From NCBI RefSeq assembly GCF_050030965.1, contig NZ_CP188297.1:1240001-1304000 (forward strand): a DNA stretch of 64,000 nt, in the 5' to 3' direction. This DNA comes from Glutamicibacter sp002979865 (GTDB taxonomy: Bacteria; Actinomycetota; Actinomycetes; Actinomycetales; Micrococcaceae). How positions within the stretch are numbered: position 1 is the first letter of the stretch; each line of letters starts with the position of its first letter. This document shows positions 15,952 to 25,145 of this stretch, one piece after another. Position numbers and translations under genes: made by a program. The notes under the pieces were generated by a model. It saw only the letters and a list, made by a program, of their open reading frames with translations. It did not search any database and was not told the origin of the DNA.

Positions 15952-16368
15952 CTAGCGAAATGGGTACTCGATCTTGGGGCAGGTATCCATTACTACGTCC
16001 AGTCCCGCATCCTTGGCCCGTCGGGCGGCAGCTTCGTCAATGACGCCCAGCTGCAACCACACCGCCTTCGCTCCTACGGCAATGGCTTGGTCAACGATGT
16101 CTCCCACCTTGGAAGAGTTCACGAAGCAATCCACCACGTCAATGGGGCCTGGAATGCCAGCAAGCTTCGCGAAGCCCGGTTCGCCCATTACAGTTTCCGC
16201 GCCTAACGACACGGGAATAATCTGCATCGACAGTTCATCACGCAGGAAACGGGCGATGGTCGGAGCTACGCGAGCTGGGTTGTTGGTCAGCCCGACAACC
16301 GCCCAGCGTCCAGGCGTGCTCAACAGCCTGCGGATTGTTGCCGAATTATTTACGTGCTGCGTGTCCAT
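15952..16368 (-). CDS. CoA-binding (YccU-like) protein
   Basis: 138 residues of the CoA_binding Rossmann family: WAVVGLTNNPARVAPTIARF at the N-terminus, then PGPIDVVDCFVNSSKVGDIV, AVWLQLGVIDEAAARRAKDAG and VVMDTCPKIEY. The family occurs as stand-alone proteins of unknown role and as part of acyl-CoA synthetases. Start taken at ATG 16368, which matches the family start; ribosome site weak. A second family member lies at 43623-44117 behind metY, a possible link to sulfur metabolism. It lies 104 bases downstream of the monooxygenase gene. Confidence 0.83.
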   Translation of the reverse strand: MDTQHVNNSATIRRLLSTPGRWAVVGLTNNPARVAPTIARFLRDELSMQIIPVSLGAETVMGEPGFAKLAGIPGPIDVVDCFVNSSKVGDIVDQAIAVGAKAVWLQLGVIDEAAARRAKDAGLDVVMDTCPKIEYPFR

Positions 16369-16472
16369 GCACGACACGATACCGCGTTGCTGGCACTTTT
16401 GGCGTCCAGGTACTGAAGTACGTCCAATTGGCAGGAACCGCTCACACCGCTGGCCTTCCAAGCGTTCGGAAT

Positions 16473-17891
16473 TCACTGCTGCAGCTGAACCGCTTTCCCA
16501 GTGGCTGCCGCGCTGTTCTGCGAGAACGCCCCGCGGTGCTTAGCCGCCGGATGATGCGCGGGCAGGTAATCGCCACGGCCAAAGACCTTCTGGCGCAGGC
16601 TGCCCTCTGCATATCCACTTTGGGCCAGGCCACGGCGGCGCAGTTCGGGCAGCACTCCTTCAATGAAGTTGTCGTAGGAGCCGGGAAGAACATGATTCAT
16701 CACGTTCAGGCCATCGATACCAGCATCCTGCCAGCGTTCGAGCTCATCGACAATTTGTTCCGGGGTCCCCGAAATCTGCTGTGCCTTGGCGCGGTAGTAG
16801 GCCAAGTCGCGCAGGGTCGGATTGCCGCCGGGCACCGAAGCCCGGGCTGCTTCAAGTACTCCCTGCGCACCCTCGGTCTGGATCTGGCCGATCGGGGTAT
16901 CCAGATCCAGTCCGCCCAGATCCACTCCGATACCGCCGCCGATGTGCGCGATGATGGCGTCCAAGTCCAGGTACTCTTCGTATTCGGCTTCCAATGCCTT
17001 GGCTTCAGCTTCGGTGGAACCGACGAGGAAGGACAAGCCGGCAAAGACCTTGATGTCATCGCGGCCGCGTCCGGCAGCAGCCAGGTGCTCGATCAGCTGG
17101 GCATTTTTCTTCGCCACGTACTGTGCGTGCGGGGCAAAGAGGAAGGTCGCCTCGGCGTGAGTGGCCGCGAACTGCGAACCGCGTGCCGACGAACCAGCCT
17201 GGAACAGGAACGGGGTGCGCTGGGCACTTGGCAGTGCCAGGTGCGGACCGTCAATGGAGTAGTAGTCGCCGCGGTGGTTGATTTTGTTGACCTTGGCCGG
17301 ATCTGCGTAGATTCCGGAAATCTTGTCGGCCAGCAAGGCATCCTCTTCCCAGGAGCCCTCCCACAGCTTGTAGGCGGCGTCCACGTATTCTTCGGCCCAA
17401 CCGTAGCGGTCATCATGCCCGACCAGTTCTTTCCCGCCGAAATTGCGGTGCGCATTTTCCAGTACGCTGGTGACGATATTCCAGGCCACACGCCCCTGCG
17501 AGAGATGATCCAGGGTGGAGATCTGCCGGGCAAACTGGAATGGATGGGATTGGATGACCGAGCTGGTCATCGCCAGGCCGATGTCCTTGGTGCTGGCGGC
17601 CAATGCCGAAAGCAGGACCAGCGGATCATGGCTGGGGACCTGCAGTCCCTTTCGTACGTGCGATGCCCAACCACCCTCATGCTCGCCGTAAAGGCCAACC
17701 ACGTCAGCGAAGAACAGCGAATCGAACTTGGCCTCTTCCAGCTTCTTGGCCAAGTCAACCCATAGGCCCAGTTCATGGAACCGATGCTGCTGCGCTTCGG
17801 GGTGGCGCCACATTCCGCCAAGGATGTGGCTAGAGGTGTTCATCAAGAAGGCCGAAAGCAGCAAGCGCGGGCGTTCGTTGAAAGTACCCAT
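16473..17891 (-). CDS. NtaA/SnaA/DmoA-family FMNH2-dependent monooxygenase (copy 1)
   Basis: 472 residues of the large luciferase-like family that includes nitrilotriacetate, dibenzothiophene-sulfone and dimethylsulfide monooxygenases. Seen: GGMWRHPEAQ, FDSLFFADVVGLYG, QSHPFQFARQISTLDHLSQG, RVAWNIVTS and LFQAGSSARGSQFAA, all family landmarks. Such enzymes need reduced FMN from a separate reductase; none is encoded in the window. The ATG is 2 bases after the stop of the SfnB-like gene, with AGGAAA inside its 3' end, so translation is probably coupled. It lies in the transcript starting at the SAM riboswitch at 21.8 kb. An organosulfur substrate is inferred. A paralogue is at 26622-28025. Confidence 0.85.
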   Translation of the reverse strand: MGTFNERPRLLLSAFLMNTSSHILGGMWRHPEAQQHRFHELGLWVDLAKKLEEAKFDSLFFADVVGLYGEHEGGWASHVRKGLQVPSHDPLVLLSALAASTKDIGLAMTSSVIQSHPFQFARQISTLDHLSQGRVAWNIVTSVLENAHRNFGGKELVGHDDRYGWAEEYVDAAYKLWEGSWEEDALLADKISGIYADPAKVNKINHRGDYYSIDGPHLALPSAQRTPFLFQAGSSARGSQFAATHAEATFLFAPHAQYVAKKNAQLIEHLAAAGRGRDDIKVFAGLSFLVGSTEAEAKALEAEYEEYLDLDAIIAHIGGGIGVDLGGLDLDTPIGQIQTEGAQGVLEAARASVPGGNPTLRDLAYYRAKAQQISGTPEQIVDELERWQDAGIDGLNVMNHVLPGSYDNFIEGVLPELRRRGLAQSGYAEGSLRQKVFGRGDYLPAHHPAAKHRGAFSQNSAAATGKAVQLQQ

Positions 17892-17893
17892 GA

Positions 17894-19111
17894 TTATTTT
17901 CCTGCCTTTGCTTCGCCGATCGAGTTCAAACCAGTAGGAATGGTGCCGTTGATGAAGTAGTCCCCCACCGAGCGTGCCTTGAAGGCCACCGGATTGTGGG
18001 TGGCCACCGTGCGGGCATTGCGCCAGAAGCGGTCCAGCGACTTGGAGGTCGAAATCGCCGAGGCCCCGGTGACGTCGAAGAGCTCGCTGGTGGCGTCCAG
18101 GACCAGCTTCGGCGTGGCCACGTGGGCTTGCTGGACGGCAAGCTCTGCGCGCAGGTAGGCCGCTTGCGGGTCCAAACCCAGATCCTCGTCGAGCGCCGAA
18201 TCCAGTTCCCGGGCTGCGGTGACCACGATGCTCTCTGCAGCGAAGACATTGGCCGCCAAACGGCCGACAAGTTCCTGGATCTGCACGTCATCCTTGAACA
18301 GCGCACCGGAGCCGGTGTTGAAGGTTCGCGTGCGGTTGGCAACGATGCCTGCTGCGGCATTGCGGGCCCCCTTGCCGATACCTGCCAGTACGGCGAGCAG
18401 GCACAGCTGGAAGAAGGCAGGTTCGAGGGTGGAAGCTATCTTGCGCTGAATGATATTGGCTTCTTCCACCGCAACGTCAGTGAATATCGCGGTGCCGGTA
18501 CCGGTCAGCGGCTGGCCGAAGCCATCCCAGTCGTCAAGGATCTCCACGCCCTCGGCATGGCGATCGACGATGGCGTATTGGCGCCCCTCAATCCCGTCGG
18601 TGGTCGCCATGACCACTACCCAATCGGCGAAGATCGAGCCAGTGGTGTAGTACTTCTCGCCGCGCAGCACCCAGCCTTGCCCGGTCCGGACCAGTTTGGT
18701 ATTGGTGGTGCCAAGGGCATTGCCGCCACGCTCGGTCGCGGCGTTGCCGAAGATTTCCCCGGCAAGCACACGCGGGAACCAGCGGTCCTGGAACTCTGCC
18801 GACTGCAGGGAGATGGTTTCGACGAAGGAGAAGTGGCTGCGCAGCAGGTGCGCCACATTCGAGTCCGCCGCGGCCAGCTCGATCAGCAAGCGGAACAGAT
18901 GCTCGTGGCTGATAGGCGAACCGCCATGGCTTTCTGGCACGCGCAGCGTGGTGAAACCGGCATCCTTGAGCCACTGCACCTGCTCGAACGGCAGGATGCG
19001 CTGCTGCTCGCGTTCACAGCTTCCTTCAGCAATTCTGGCAAAGACCGCTTGGAATCGCTCCAGAAGTTCCTGGTAGCGGCTTTCGATTGCGGGCGCGGCG
19101 ATCATCGTCAT
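17894..19111 (-). CDS. SfnB/DszC-like acyl-CoA-dehydrogenase-fold monooxygenase (copy 1)
   Basis: 405 residues with the acyl-CoA dehydrogenase fold. Landmarks are FEQVQWLKDAGFTTLRVPES, NAATERGGNALGTTNTK, YYTTGSIFADWVVV, DDWDGFGQPLTGTGTAIF and FWRNARTVATHNP. The last two are typical of the SfnB/DszC group, which uses FMNH2 and O2 on sulfur or nitrogen compounds instead of dehydrogenating acyl-CoA. Start at ATG 19111 with AGGGAG upstream; an earlier in-frame start at 19174 lacks a site. It sits between metQ and the NtaA-like gene in one direction. A second copy at 28083-29414 has the same order and landmarks. Confidence 0.84.
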   Translation of the reverse strand: MTMIAAPAIESRYQELLERFQAVFARIAEGSCEREQQRILPFEQVQWLKDAGFTTLRVPESHGGSPISHEHLFRLLIELAAADSNVAHLLRSHFSFVETISLQSAEFQDRWFPRVLAGEIFGNAATERGGNALGTTNTKLVRTGQGWVLRGEKYYTTGSIFADWVVVMATTDGIEGRQYAIVDRHAEGVEILDDWDGFGQPLTGTGTAIFTDVAVEEANIIQRKIASTLEPAFFQLCLLAVLAGIGKGARNAAAGIVANRTRTFNTGSGALFKDDVQIQELVGRLAANVFAAESIVVTAARELDSALDEDLGLDPQAAYLRAELAVQQAHVATPKLVLDATSELFDVTGASAISTSKSLDRFWRNARTVATHNPVAFKARSVGDYFINGTIPTGLNSIGEAKAGK

Positions 19112-19205
19112 GGGTTCTCCCTGCAGAACGTCGATACTTTGAGTAAAGGAGTCGGAAAATGTGGAGCCCCACAACGCCGAAGTTCAGCGTCGTGGGGCCA
19201 AGGGC

Positions 19206-20078
19206 CTACTTATTCCAGGTGGCGAAGTCCGCTTCGAGATCGCGGTCCCAAGGAGTGCCCAACGCACCGTCGAGGTAGCTCGCGTACCATTCGCGCACCT
19301 CATCGGAGTGGTAGGCCTCTTCCAGCGCCTTGCCCTTTTCGGTGTCCGTAAACCCTGGCTTTGCGCCGATGATGTTGATGTACGGGAGCGCTTCTTCTTC
19401 CTCTTCAAAGAGCAGTGCGTCCTTCGGGTTCAGTCCGATCTCGGCGCCGAGCCGGGCGAAAAGGAACCCGGCATCCACGTCAGGCAGGGTCTTTGAGAGC
19501 GACTGCTGATCTACCTCAACGAACTTGAAGCCCTTGGGGTTCTCCAGGATGTCGTTCTGCGACAAGTGAATCACGCTCTTGCCCTCAGCTACCTTCAGGA
19601 CACCGGCCTTATCCAACAGGGCCAGCGCGCGTCCGTTGTTGGCGGTATCCACAGGCAGTGCGATGGTCGCACCGTTGGGCAGGTCCTTGATGTCGTCGTA
19701 TTTCTTCGAATACACGCCGGCAGGCGAGCTGTACATGTAGAAGGCCGGCTCCACGTCGACGTTCTGATCCTTCTTGAACTGTTCCAGGTAAGCGCCGTGC
19801 TGGAAGAAGTTGGCATCGTATTCGCCATTGGACACCACGTGGTTCGGCTGCACGATGTCGGTGACATAGGTAGCCTCCAGAGTCCAGCCCTTTTCGGCCA
19901 GCAGCTTCTGTGCGATTTTGGTTGGTTCCTGCGATGGGGCAGATTCGGTGACAATAACCTTGATGGTCTTGTCACCGGTGCCGGCGGCCTGTCCACCTGC
20001 CAGGCCGCAAGAAGCCAGCGCGAGGAGTGCGGCGGAGCCGGCGGTGAAAGTTAAGAAGGTGCGGCGAGAGAATGCCAT
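19206..20078 (-). CDS. metQ: MetQ methionine-binding lipoprotein
   Basis: 290 residues of the NlpA/MetQ family. The N-terminus MAFSRRTFLTF is a textbook twin-arginine motif (SRRxFL) and the hydrophobic segment ends in the lipobox ALASCG, so it is a Tat-exported lipoprotein. Then IKVIVTESAPSQEPTKIAQ, VQPNHVVSNGEYDANFFQH and GATIALPVDTANNGRALALL follow the family pattern. Start at ATG 20078 behind AAAGGA. It delivers methionine or an analogue to MetNI, encoded just upstream. The neighbouring monooxygenases leave open that the ligand is another organosulfur compound. Confidence 0.9.
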   Translation of the reverse strand: MAFSRRTFLTFTAGSAALLALASCGLAGGQAAGTGDKTIKVIVTESAPSQEPTKIAQKLLAEKGWTLEATYVTDIVQPNHVVSNGEYDANFFQHGAYLEQFKKDQNVDVEPAFYMYSSPAGVYSKKYDDIKDLPNGATIALPVDTANNGRALALLDKAGVLKVAEGKSVIHLSQNDILENPKGFKFVEVDQQSLSKTLPDVDAGFLFARLGAEIGLNPKDALLFEEEEEALPYINIIGAKPGFTDTEKGKALEEAYHSDEVREWYASYLDGALGTPWDRDLEADFATWNK

Positions 20079-20121
20079 GGTGTTGTCCTTTGCTGAAATG
20101 CGAGTTGAGCGGGTTTTGTGT

Positions 20122-20838
20122 TTAGCGCTTGTCAGCGGCGCGCGATAGCCGAGTTCCGACGAACTGAACTGCATGCACCAGCAGGATCATCAACACGATG
20201 GCTAGCAGCATGACTCCGGTTTCATAGCGGTAGTAGCCGTAGCGGATTGCGAAGTCGCCGATACCGCCTCCGCCGACCAGTCCGGCCATGGCCGAATACG
20301 AGATGAAGCTGACGGTCATGATGGTGATGGAAGACAGCAGTGCAGGCTTGGCTTCGATCAGCAGCACTTCACGGATGATCTGTCCCCGGGTGGCGCCCAT
20401 GGCCTGTGCTGCTTCGACAACGCCATTGCCAAGCTGGCTGATGTTCTGCTCCACGAACCGGGCGAAATAGGGGATCGCGTTGATGGTCAGCGGAACGATA
20501 ACCGCCGCGGTGCCAATGGTAGTTCCCACAACGAATCGGGTGAACGGGATGATGGCGATCAGCAGGATGAGGAATGGGAAGGAACGGATTGTATTGACCA
20601 GCCCGTCAACGATTCGGTGCAGTCGCGGACGTGGGCGCAAACCGTTGGGAGACATCGAGTAAAGCCAAATGCCCAGCGGGGTTCCCAGGAGAATCGCGAT
20701 CGGGATGGAAACCAGCAGCATCGCAAAGGTCTGCGCCATGGCGACCCAGATTTCCGGGGCAAGTTCGATGATGCGGTCAAAACTGAAAGCTGCTGCGTTG
20801 CCGTTGCTCGTGGCTAGCACTACTGACGTGAAATTCAT
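20122..20838 (-). CDS. metI: MetI-type ABC permease
   Basis: 238 residues with about five membrane helices. IRSFPFLILLIAIIPFTRF and the EAA loop VEAAQAMGATRGQIIREV are diagnostic for methionine permeases, as is MAGLVGGGGIGDFAIRYGY near the C-terminus. It starts 16 bases after the metN stop and is followed by metQ, the standard order metN-metI-metQ. Confidence 0.92.
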   Translation of the reverse strand: MNFTSVVLATSNGNAAAFSFDRIIELAPEIWVAMAQTFAMLLVSIPIAILLGTPLGIWLYSMSPNGLRPRPRLHRIVDGLVNTIRSFPFLILLIAIIPFTRFVVGTTIGTAAVIVPLTINAIPYFARFVEQNISQLGNGVVEAAQAMGATRGQIIREVLLIEAKPALLSSITIMTVSFISYSAMAGLVGGGGIGDFAIRYGYYRYETGVMLLAIVLMILLVHAVQFVGTRLSRAADKR

Positions 20839-20854
20839 TGGTAATCCAGGTTCT

Positions 20855-21661
20855 CTATACGCGGGCTACGGTGGCAGCGACGGCTTGGTCCTGCTTTGGC
20901 TGGCGGTTAAGCGTGAGTTCGTCACTGATCAGGTAGCGGCCGATTGGCGTCACTGGTTCAAAGCCTGGTTCTCGCAACGAACTCAGGGCGAACTCTTCAA
21001 CTACCGCTCCGTCTTCCATGACCGAAACCTTGTCGGCAATGGCCTTAATAACGTTCATCTCGTGGGTGACGATGACTGTGGTGATGCCAAGGCTGGCGTT
21101 GATGTCACTGAGGTATTGCAGCACCGACGTTGTCGTTCTAGGATCCACGGCACTGGTTGGCTCATCGCACAGCAGGACCTTGGGCTCGGTGACCAGCGCG
21201 CGGGCAATGGCGATGCGCTGTTTCTGGCCGCCCGAAAGCTGTCCTGGATAGGCGGCAGCCTTGTCAGCGAGGTCCACTATGGACAGCGCTTCCAGCGCAC
21301 GTTCACGGCGTTGCTTTTTCGGAACACCAGCGAACTTCAGATTCAGCTCGACGTTCTGTTGCGCGGTGCGATTGTTCAGCAGGTTGAAGTGCTGGAAGAT
21401 CATCCCGATCTCATGACGCTGCTTTCGCAGGTCTCCTTCACTGAGCCCGGTCAGTTCGACGCCATCCACGATGACCTGGCCCGACGTGGGACGCTGCAGC
21501 AAATTGATATTGCGCAATAGCGTTGACTTTCCTGCACCGGAAAATCCGATAATTCCATGGATGGTTCCGGCCTGGATTTCCAGCGAGACATCCTTGACGG
21601 CCGTGAATTGATCTTGGCCCTTGCCGAAGGCGGTCGTTACGTTTTCAAGACGAATCATCAT
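20855..21661 (-). CDS. metN: MetN-type ABC ATPase, short form
   Basis: 268 residues. Walker A GFSGAGKST, Q-loop FQHFNLL, signature LSGGQKQRIAIARAL, Walker B VLLCDEPTSAVDP and H-loop VIVTHEM are all present, so the ATPase is intact. The protein stops about 75 residues before the usual MetN length of about 340, so the C-terminal NIL regulatory domain, through which methionine inhibits transport, is missing. The start ATGATG at 21661 follows AGGGAG. It is the first gene after a SAM riboswitch, so control is probably at the RNA level only. Confidence 0.88.
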   Translation of the reverse strand: MMIRLENVTTAFGKGQDQFTAVKDVSLEIQAGTIHGIIGFSGAGKSTLLRNINLLQRPTSGQVIVDGVELTGLSEGDLRKQRHEIGMIFQHFNLLNNRTAQQNVELNLKFAGVPKKQRRERALEALSIVDLADKAAAYPGQLSGGQKQRIAIARALVTEPKVLLCDEPTSAVDPRTTTSVLQYLSDINASLGITTVIVTHEMNVIKAIADKVSVMEDGAVVEEFALSSLREPGFEPVTPIGRYLISDELTLNRQPKQDQAVAATVARV

Positions 21662-21691
21662 CGCTCCCTTGGTGCTTGGTTATGCGGAGCG

Positions 21692-21739
21692 CACTTCGCG
21701 AAAATCATCTGCGTTCCACAGATTTTCCGTCGCGAAGTG
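21692..21739 (-). promoter_or_regulatory. Hairpin between SAM aptamer and metN (possible expression platform)
   Basis: Outer arms CACTTCGCG and CGCGAAGTG (21731-21739 and 21692-21700) enclose a second helix, AAAATCTG / CAGAT..TTTT. It lies 9 bases after the aptamer's closing helix and 30 bases before the metN start. No U-tract follows, so it may act by antitermination pairing or on translation; the mechanism is not proven. Confidence 0.55.
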
Positions 21740-21747
21740 AAAGTACT

Positions 21748-21831
21748 CCATCGGTTCTGGCTGTAGCACCGCTCCCTCTCGGGTGGTTGCTGCGACGTCG
21801 TTGAGCCAGATCTCTCAGTCGCTCTGGATGG
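21748..21831 (-). promoter_or_regulatory. SAM riboswitch (S-box type) upstream of metNIQ operon
   Basis: On the minus strand the conserved order of a SAM-I-type aptamer is seen: closing helix CCATC / GATGG, then GAGCGACTGAGAGATCTGGC, CGCAGCAACC, and GGTGCTAC before the closing strand. The core is near-identical to three other copies in the window (29433, 29792, 42043). It should repress the downstream methionine transport and monooxygenase genes when SAM is abundant. Whether it is classical SAM-I or the SAM-I/IV variant cannot be decided by eye. Confidence 0.88.
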
Positions 21832-22117
21832 TGTGCGTTCGGTTGTACGAGCCGAACAATTCAAGTCTGGAGTCCACGCCCGCAGGCCGGCAAACGTTAC
21901 TTCAATCGGCGTCATCAAGTCATAGTCCGGACGGATCCACGCTGAAATCACGCAATAATCCACGTAGCAATCTGACACATTTCGCTACTTCCCCTCTTTG
22001 TGACGAAAGCCTTGCAGTTTCTGCCCATCTCTCGCTGGCTTGTGCCAGCAATCTTGGGTGGGGAATTCAGCGATGCCTACGGTGGTTGTAGCAGATGCAG
22101 ACCAACGAGAGGACCCC

Positions 22118-22981
22118 ATGAAGATCGCAATTACCGGTGCCACCGGACAGCTTGGAAATCTAGTCATCGACGCGCTGCTGGCGCGCGGGGCGAATGCCGG
22201 TGATCTGGTCGCCATTGGCCGCTCCGAGCAGAAGCTGGAACCACTGGCAGGCAAAGGCCTGGAAACCCGCGTTGCCGATTACAACGCCCAGCCAACTCTC
22301 GTGTCCGCACTCGAAGGCATAGACAAGCTGCTGCTGATTTCGGCCAGCGAGGTGGGCCAGCGCGTTGCCCAGCATGAGAACGTCATCAACGCGGCCAAGC
22401 ACGTGGATGTCTCGCTGATCGCCTACACCTCAATTGCCAACGCCCTGTCCGGCGGCATGAAGCTCGCCGACGAGCACATCGCCACCGAACGGCTGCTGGC
22501 CGGATCCGGCATCGACTACGTGCTGTTGCGCAATGGATGGTACATCGAGAACTACACCGACCAGCTGATGGGCTACCTCAACAGCGGCACGGTGCTCGGT
22601 GCCGCCGGCGATGGCAAGATCAGCGCTGCCGCCCGTGCAGACTATGCGGATGCCGCTGCGGCCGTGCTGCTTTCCGAGGAGGACCAGAACGGCAGGATCT
22701 ACGAGCTGGGCAGCGATAAGCCATTCACCCTCGCCCAGCTTGCTGGCGCGGTTGGCGCTGCCGCCGGCCAGGACATCGCCTACCAGGAAATGGATCCAGG
22801 GCAACTGGAAAAGATCTACGCTGATGCCGGCGTCCCCGGACCGTTCGCGCACATCCTCGTCGATACCGACATGCGCATTCGAGAAGGAGCGCTGGAAGTG
22901 GACTCCGGGGAGCTGGCTCAGCTGATCGGCCGCGCCCCGGCTTCCTTGGGCAAAGTCATCAAGGACAACCTGGACAAGTAG
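22118..22981 (+). CDS. NmrA/QorB-like NAD(P)H-binding oxidoreductase
   Basis: 287 residues of the atypical SDR family (NmrA, quinone oxidoreductase QorB). MKIAITGATGQLGNLVIDAL is the dinucleotide site; DKLLLISASEVGQRV, YTSIANALSGGMKLADEHIA and GIDYVLLRNGWYIENYTDQL follow the QorB pattern. Such enzymes reduce quinones or sense NADP. Start at ATG 22118 behind AGAGGA. It stands alone with its own terminator. The 286 bases upstream hold only the metN promoter/riboswitch on the other strand and its own leader. Confidence 0.85.
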   Translation: MKIAITGATGQLGNLVIDALLARGANAGDLVAIGRSEQKLEPLAGKGLETRVADYNAQPTLVSALEGIDKLLLISASEVGQRVAQHENVINAAKHVDVSLIAYTSIANALSGGMKLADEHIATERLLAGSGIDYVLLRNGWYIENYTDQLMGYLNSGTVLGAAGDGKISAAARADYADAAAAVLLSEEDQNGRIYELGSDKPFTLAQLAGAVGAAAGQDIAYQEMDPGQLEKIYADAGVPGPFAHILVDTDMRIREGALEVDSGELAQLIGRAPASLGKVIKDNLDK

Positions 22982-23002
22982 CCCAGGTGCACTAGGGTTC
23001 CA

Positions 23003-23054
23003 GCGGGCAGGCATTGGCGGCGATCGAGGCCGCGGTGCCTGCCCGCCGCTTTAA
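23003..23054 (+). terminator. Rho-independent terminator
   Basis: Arms GCGGGCAGGCA (23003-23013) and TGCCTGCCCGC (23036-23046) with an inner GGCGGC/GCCGC helix, followed by CGCTTTAA. Confidence 0.75.
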
Positions 23055-23196
23055 CGCGTCACAACCCGGAATATTCGCGCGGCAATGCCGAAATTGCCGC
23101 GCAAACCCATGGTGCTGCGTGTCACAACCGCGCGGCGAGTTCCCGCTCCCGTAAATTTGCGCATACTTCATCCCCACCTGCAGAGGAGATCAAAGC

Positions 23197-25020
23197 ATGC
23201 CACGAGTACGTTTAAGATCAGTTGCCTGCGCGGCAGCCATCGCCTTGGGCCTGGGAGCTTTCTCAGCGCTTCCGGCGAGCGCCGAACCACGGCACACCCA
23301 GAAGGACCCGACCGCCATCGGCACTGGAGGCGCAGTCTCGTCGGTCGATCCGGAAGCCACCGCTGCCGGCATCGAAATCCTGCGCAAGGGAGGCAACGCT
23401 GTCGATGCGGCTGTGGCAACCGCGGCGGCACTGGGCGTCACCGAACCCTATAGCGCAGGCATTGGCGGCGGCGGATACTTCATGCACTACGATGCGAAGT
23501 CGGGCAAGGTCAGCACCATCGACGGCCGCGAAACCGCCCCGGCAGGCATTGGGCATGATGCCTTCATCGATCCTGGAACCGGCGAACCGTATAACTTCAC
23601 CCCGGAACTGGTCACCAGTGGTGTGGCAGTAGGCGTGCCCGGGACAGTGGCCACCTGGCAGCGCGCACTGGATAATTGGGGTTCGCAGAACCTGAAACAG
23701 GTTCTGCGGCCGGCAACCCAGATCGCTTCACGCGGCTTTGTCATCGACGAGACGTTCCGCGAGCAGACCCTGGACAACAAGGAACGGTTCGCCGCGTTCA
23801 CCTCCACGAGCGAATTGTTCCTGCCCGGCGGAGATGCTCCGGAAGTCGGGAGCATTTTCAAGAATCCGGATCTCGCACACACCTACCGGATGCTGGCCAA
23901 GCAAGGCATTGATGGATTCTATGAGGGCGAACTGGCTGCCGACATCGCCCAAACGGTACAGGCGCCGCCAAAGAGCGAAGACACCACCCTCCCGGTTCCC
24001 GCAGGGCAGCTGGGCACCGCCGACCTGGCCGGCTACGAAGTGGTGGAGCAGGCACCGACAAAGGTGGACTACCGGGGCTACGACGTCTTCGGCATGGCTC
24101 CTTCTTCCAGTGGCGGAACGACCATCGGCGAATCTCTGAACATTCTGGGCGAATTCGATTTGCCAGCCATGGAAGAACCCGATGCCTTGCATCATTATTT
24201 CGAGGCAACTGCGCTCGCCTACGCTGATCGCGGCAAGTACGTCGGCGACCCCGCGTTCACCAGCGTCCCGACACGGACCTTGACGGACAAGTTATTCGGC
24301 GCGGATCGTGCCTGCGCCATTGATCCGGATCAGGCCGCAACGAAGCCGGTCGCTCCGGGCGACTTGGAAAACTATGATGGCCAATGCCCTGCGGCCACCA
24401 GCGAACCGGTAGTGGAGCAGGATACGGAGAACATCTCCACCACCCATCTGTCGGTCGTGGACCGTTGGGGCAATGCCGTTTCCTACACGTTGACCATCGA
24501 GCAGACCGGCGGCTCGGGCATGGTGGTCCCCGATCGCGGTTTCCTGCTGAACAACGAGCTGACCGACTTCTCCACGGTGTACGACCCGCAGGATCCGAAC
24601 CGCATTGAACCTGGCAAGCGCCCGCGTTCCTCGATGGCTCCGACCATTGTCCTGCAGGACGGCGAGCCGGTGCTGGCCATCGGCTCCCCCGGTGGTTCAA
24701 CCATCATCACCACGGTGCTGCAGACCCTGGTGAACCGCATTGATCTGGGCATGGACATCAGCGAAGCCATCGCCGCTCCACGTGCTTCCCAGCGCAATAC
24801 GGCAGTGGTCACCGCGGAACCGGAGTTCATCCAAGTCCATGGTTCGGCGCTCGAAGCCTTCGGGCACAAGCTCGCGCCAGCTGGGGATTCCTTCACTCCG
24901 CAGGCGGAAATCGGGGCGGTTGAAGCGGTGGAAATCGCTGCCGACGGCACACTCACCGCCGCGGCCGAGCCCACGAGGCGCGGCGGCGGTTCAGCCATGG
25001 TGCTGCAGCCAACCGAATAG
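23197..25020 (+). CDS. ggt: Gamma-glutamyltransferase
   Basis: 607 residues with a signal peptide (ALPASAEP cleavage region). The N-terminal subunit has ILRKGGNAVDAAVATAAALG and EPYSAGIGGGGYFMHYD. The autoprocessing site is before Thr in NISTTHLSVVDRWGNAVSYT, and the glycine-rich GSPGGSTIITTVLQ forms the oxyanion region. The enzyme cleaves extracellular glutathione and other gamma-glutamyl compounds, which in this setting could feed cysteine to the cell. Start at ATG 23197 behind GAGGAG. It ends in a strong terminator. No SAM aptamer precedes it. Confidence 0.93.
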   Translation: MPRVRLRSVACAAAIALGLGAFSALPASAEPRHTQKDPTAIGTGGAVSSVDPEATAAGIEILRKGGNAVDAAVATAAALGVTEPYSAGIGGGGYFMHYDAKSGKVSTIDGRETAPAGIGHDAFIDPGTGEPYNFTPELVTSGVAVGVPGTVATWQRALDNWGSQNLKQVLRPATQIASRGFVIDETFREQTLDNKERFAAFTSTSELFLPGGDAPEVGSIFKNPDLAHTYRMLAKQGIDGFYEGELAADIAQTVQAPPKSEDTTLPVPAGQLGTADLAGYEVVEQAPTKVDYRGYDVFGMAPSSSGGTTIGESLNILGEFDLPAMEEPDALHHYFEATALAYADRGKYVGDPAFTSVPTRTLTDKLFGADRACAIDPDQAATKPVAPGDLENYDGQCPAATSEPVVEQDTENISTTHLSVVDRWGNAVSYTLTIEQTGGSGMVVPDRGFLLNNELTDFSTVYDPQDPNRIEPGKRPRSSMAPTIVLQDGEPVLAIGSPGGSTIITTVLQTLVNRIDLGMDISEAIAAPRASQRNTAVVTAEPEFIQVHGSALEAFGHKLAPAGDSFTPQAEIGAVEAVEIAADGTLTAAAEPTRRGGGSAMVLQPTE

Positions 25021-25029
25021 GCCCGCAGG

Positions 25030-25081
25030 CAGACGGCGGCCCCCGGCAACTTCATTCGAAGGTGCCGGGGGCCGCTGTCTG
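25030..25081 (+). terminator. Rho-independent terminator after ggt
   Basis: 19-base arms at 25030-25048 and 25063-25081 pair with one mismatch (core GCGGCCCCCGGCA / TGCCGGGGGCCGC) around a 14-base loop. Confidence 0.82.
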
Positions 25082-25145
25082 CTGCGCTAGCAGGCGATGC
25101 CCCTAGACCCTATGAGTAAGAGGTTTTTTCGCCAGGCCTCTTGCG

